Assembly: GCA_966248875.1 (NCBI GenBank)
Contig: CBINBI010000034.1
Location: 1-33,179, forward strand
Direction of reading: 5' to 3'
Source: Dokdonella_A sp966248875
GTDB taxonomy: Bacteria > Pseudomonadota > Gammaproteobacteria > Xanthomonadales > Rhodanobacteraceae
Length of the DNA: 33,179 bases
The position numbers and the translations under genes are program-made. Of this stretch, positions 32,075-33,179 are shown one piece after another. The notes beneath the pieces are model-generated. The model ran no database searches and was not told the origin of the DNA. It worked only from the letters and a program-made list of their open reading frames with translations. The first letter of the stretch is position 1; every line of letters begins with the position of its first letter.

Positions 32075-32665
32075 TCAGCCGAGCGCCTCGGGCCGCTTCG
32101 CGCCGACGAAGCGCCGGGCCCAGTACGAATCGTCGAGGTGATCGATGCGCACGCGCTTGCCGCGCGAGGGCGCATGGATGAAGAGCCCGTTGTCGAGATA
32201 GATGCCGACGTGGGACACGCGCCGGCCCTGCGTGCGGAAGAAGACGAGATCGCCCATCCGGAGGTCGCGCGAGTCGACGCGCGTGCCGGACTGGAACTGG
32301 CTGGCCGAGTCGGCGGGCATGTCGAGCCCGAGGCTCTGCCGGTACACGTAGCGCACGAAGCCGCTGCAGTCGAAGCCGGTGGAGAGCTCGCGGCCGCCGT
32401 GGCGGTAGGCGATGTTGCGCAGCTTCAGTGCAAAGTCGGCGAGCGAGCGTCGCGGGCTCGTGCGCGCGGGCACGAGCTCGGAAACGGCGGCGACATCGAC
32501 GCGATCGCCGCCGAGCGTGATCGGCGGAGTGAGGCTGGATGAATCGATGGCCGGCAGCTCCGGCGGGAGCAGCGGGCGTGAATGACCAGGTCGCGGAGCG
32601 CAGGCGAAGGCAAGCAGCACCGACACTAGCAAATGAAACGCGGCAGCCCTTCGCATGGAGGCCAT
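32075..32665 (-). CDS. NlpC/P60 family peptidoglycan hydrolase
   Basis: 196 residues from the ATG at 32665 (GGGA about 10 nt upstream; an ATG at 32656 is the alternative). An N-terminal hydrophobic export signal (AAAFHLLVSVLLAFAC) has a weak lipobox, so the protein may be a lipoprotein or simply secreted. The C40 domain (about 75-190) has the catalytic Cys100 in FDCSGFVRYVY, His152 in RRVSHVGIYL and the third residue His164 in FIHAPS. MRMGDLVFF-type sequence is present as LRMGDLVFFR. Such enzymes cleave D-gamma-glutamyl-diaminopimelate or related bonds in the periplasmic cell wall. It resembles the Spr/MepS group. Confidence 0.92.
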   Translation of the reverse strand: MASMRRAAAFHLLVSVLLAFACAPRPGHSRPLLPPELPAIDSSSLTPPITLGGDRVDVAAVSELVPARTSPRRSLADFALKLRNIAYRHGGRELSTGFDCSGFVRYVYRQSLGLDMPADSASQFQSGTRVDSRDLRMGDLVFFRTQGRRVSHVGIYLDNGLFIHAPSRGKRVRIDHLDDSYWARRFVGAKRPEALG

Positions 32666-32707
32666 ACGCTCGGTCCCTGTCTTTCGTTGTTTTTTGCTGA
32701 TGGATGC

Positions 32708-32727
32708 CGCCGGCCCCCGCGCCGGCG
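32708..32727. other. Strong hairpin in the leader of the NlpC/P60 gene
   Basis: CGCCGGC (32708-32714) and GCCGGCG (32721-32727) form a perfect 7-bp stem with a six-base loop, in the 200-bp gap upstream of the NlpC/P60 gene. On the minus strand it is followed by ATCAGCAAAAAACAACG rather than a U-run, so it is not a clear terminator for the upstream SGNH gene. I saw no convincing promoter in the rest of this gap. Confidence 0.45.
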
Positions 32728-32865
32728 ACGGGGGAAAACTAGCAGACGCGGCAGGGGCTTTTGTTCGGAGTGTGTTAAGGCTGTGGCATCCGTCACGCCG
32801 GACTTCGCAAATCCGCAAAGGATGCAAAGCGCCGATCGGGTTCGGCGGGGACTCGTGCGAGGCGG

Positions 32866-33179
32866 TCAGCGCCGCGCGCGCACCAGCGCCTGTTGCGCCG
32901 CATCGAGAATGGCGCCGGTCCACCGCGCGTACTGCACGCCCGAGGGATGCAGGCGATCGGCAACGAGCATGTCGGCGGCATCGCCGGCATCACGCGACAA
33001 CCCGGTCACGTCCACGAACGCGACGCCGCGCGACCGCGCGATCTCGCGCGCGGTCGCGTTGAACGCATCGATCTCGATCGCGATGCGATGCGGATCGCGC
33101 TGCTGGTCGCGCGCGAAGCCCGTCACGCCCCAGTCGGGTATCGAGACCACGATGACACGCTGCGTGCGCTCGATGCCGA
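32866..33179 (-). CDS. SGNH/GDSL hydrolase, N-terminus outside the window
   Basis: The frame is open to the window edge (first full codon at 33177), giving 103 residues of the C-terminal part; the GTG at 33150 is internal and not a start. It reads as an SGNH-fold esterase/lipase. VIVVSIPDWGVTGFA is a block with the look of a fold strand and loop, FVDVTGLSRD is the strand before the catalytic region, and ADRLHPSGVQYARW carries the DxxH catalytic pair (Asp and His of DRLHPS). The Ser-containing GDS block and the oxyanion residues would lie beyond the edge. The substrate is unknown. Confidence 0.85.
   Translation of the reverse strand, partial: GIERTQRVIVVSIPDWGVTGFARDQQRDPHRIAIEIDAFNATAREIARSRGVAFVDVTGLSRDAGDAADMLVADRLHPSGVQYARWTGAILDAAQQALVRARR

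Overview
The window is GC-rich, densely coding bacterial chromosome. The gene set points to a gammaproteobacterium, probably of the Xanthomonadales (Xanthomonadaceae/Rhodanobacteraceae-like). The clues are an ATP synthase operon in the order atpI-B-E-F-H-A-G-D-C with an Asp-type c subunit, glmU close by, a long membrane-anchored FadE, a short AMP nucleosidase, a glutaredoxin-rhodanese fusion, and intergenic heptad repeats. The organism call is an inference from family knowledge; no rRNA or tRNA gene is present to confirm it.

Positions 1-9149 (all minus strand) form an exopolysaccharide locus. In transcription order it holds a TviB-type UDP-sugar dehydrogenase, a UDP-glucuronate 4-epimerase-like enzyme, a short Wza-like lipoprotein, a Wzz/GumC-type chain-length protein, a CpsD-like ATPase with a degenerate P-loop, an outer-membrane beta-barrel, GalE, and a GT4 glycosyltransferase cut by the window edge. 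Together they would make acidic nucleotide sugars, polymerise and size the chain, and export it. A perfect CRP/Clp-type palindrome lies just upstream of the Wza-like gene.

Positions 9287-13723 hold a secreted amidohydrolase (plus), glmU (minus) and a JmjC/cupin-like protein (minus). Positions 13878-22008 (minus) are the complete F1Fo ATP synthase operon, from a near-consensus promoter with a structured leader of about 265 nt to a classical intrinsic terminator. The operon is unusual in having a small cysteine-containing lipoprotein gene between atpG and atpD, and inverted repeats in four of its internal gaps.

Positions 22162-33179 are a mixed region: a coiled-coil/FHA protein, fadE, an M23 peptidase-like protein, AMP nucleosidase, a three-domain Grx/A-type/rhodanese protein, an OmpA protein with C-terminal Ig-like repeats, an aldo/keto reductase, an NlpC/P60 hydrolase and the end of an SGNH hydrolase. 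No phage genes, transposases, CRISPR arrays or structural RNA genes were seen. Nothing looks like a wholly new system. The most useful leads are the export-machine variant, the operator in front of it, the extra gene in the atp operon and the repeat family.
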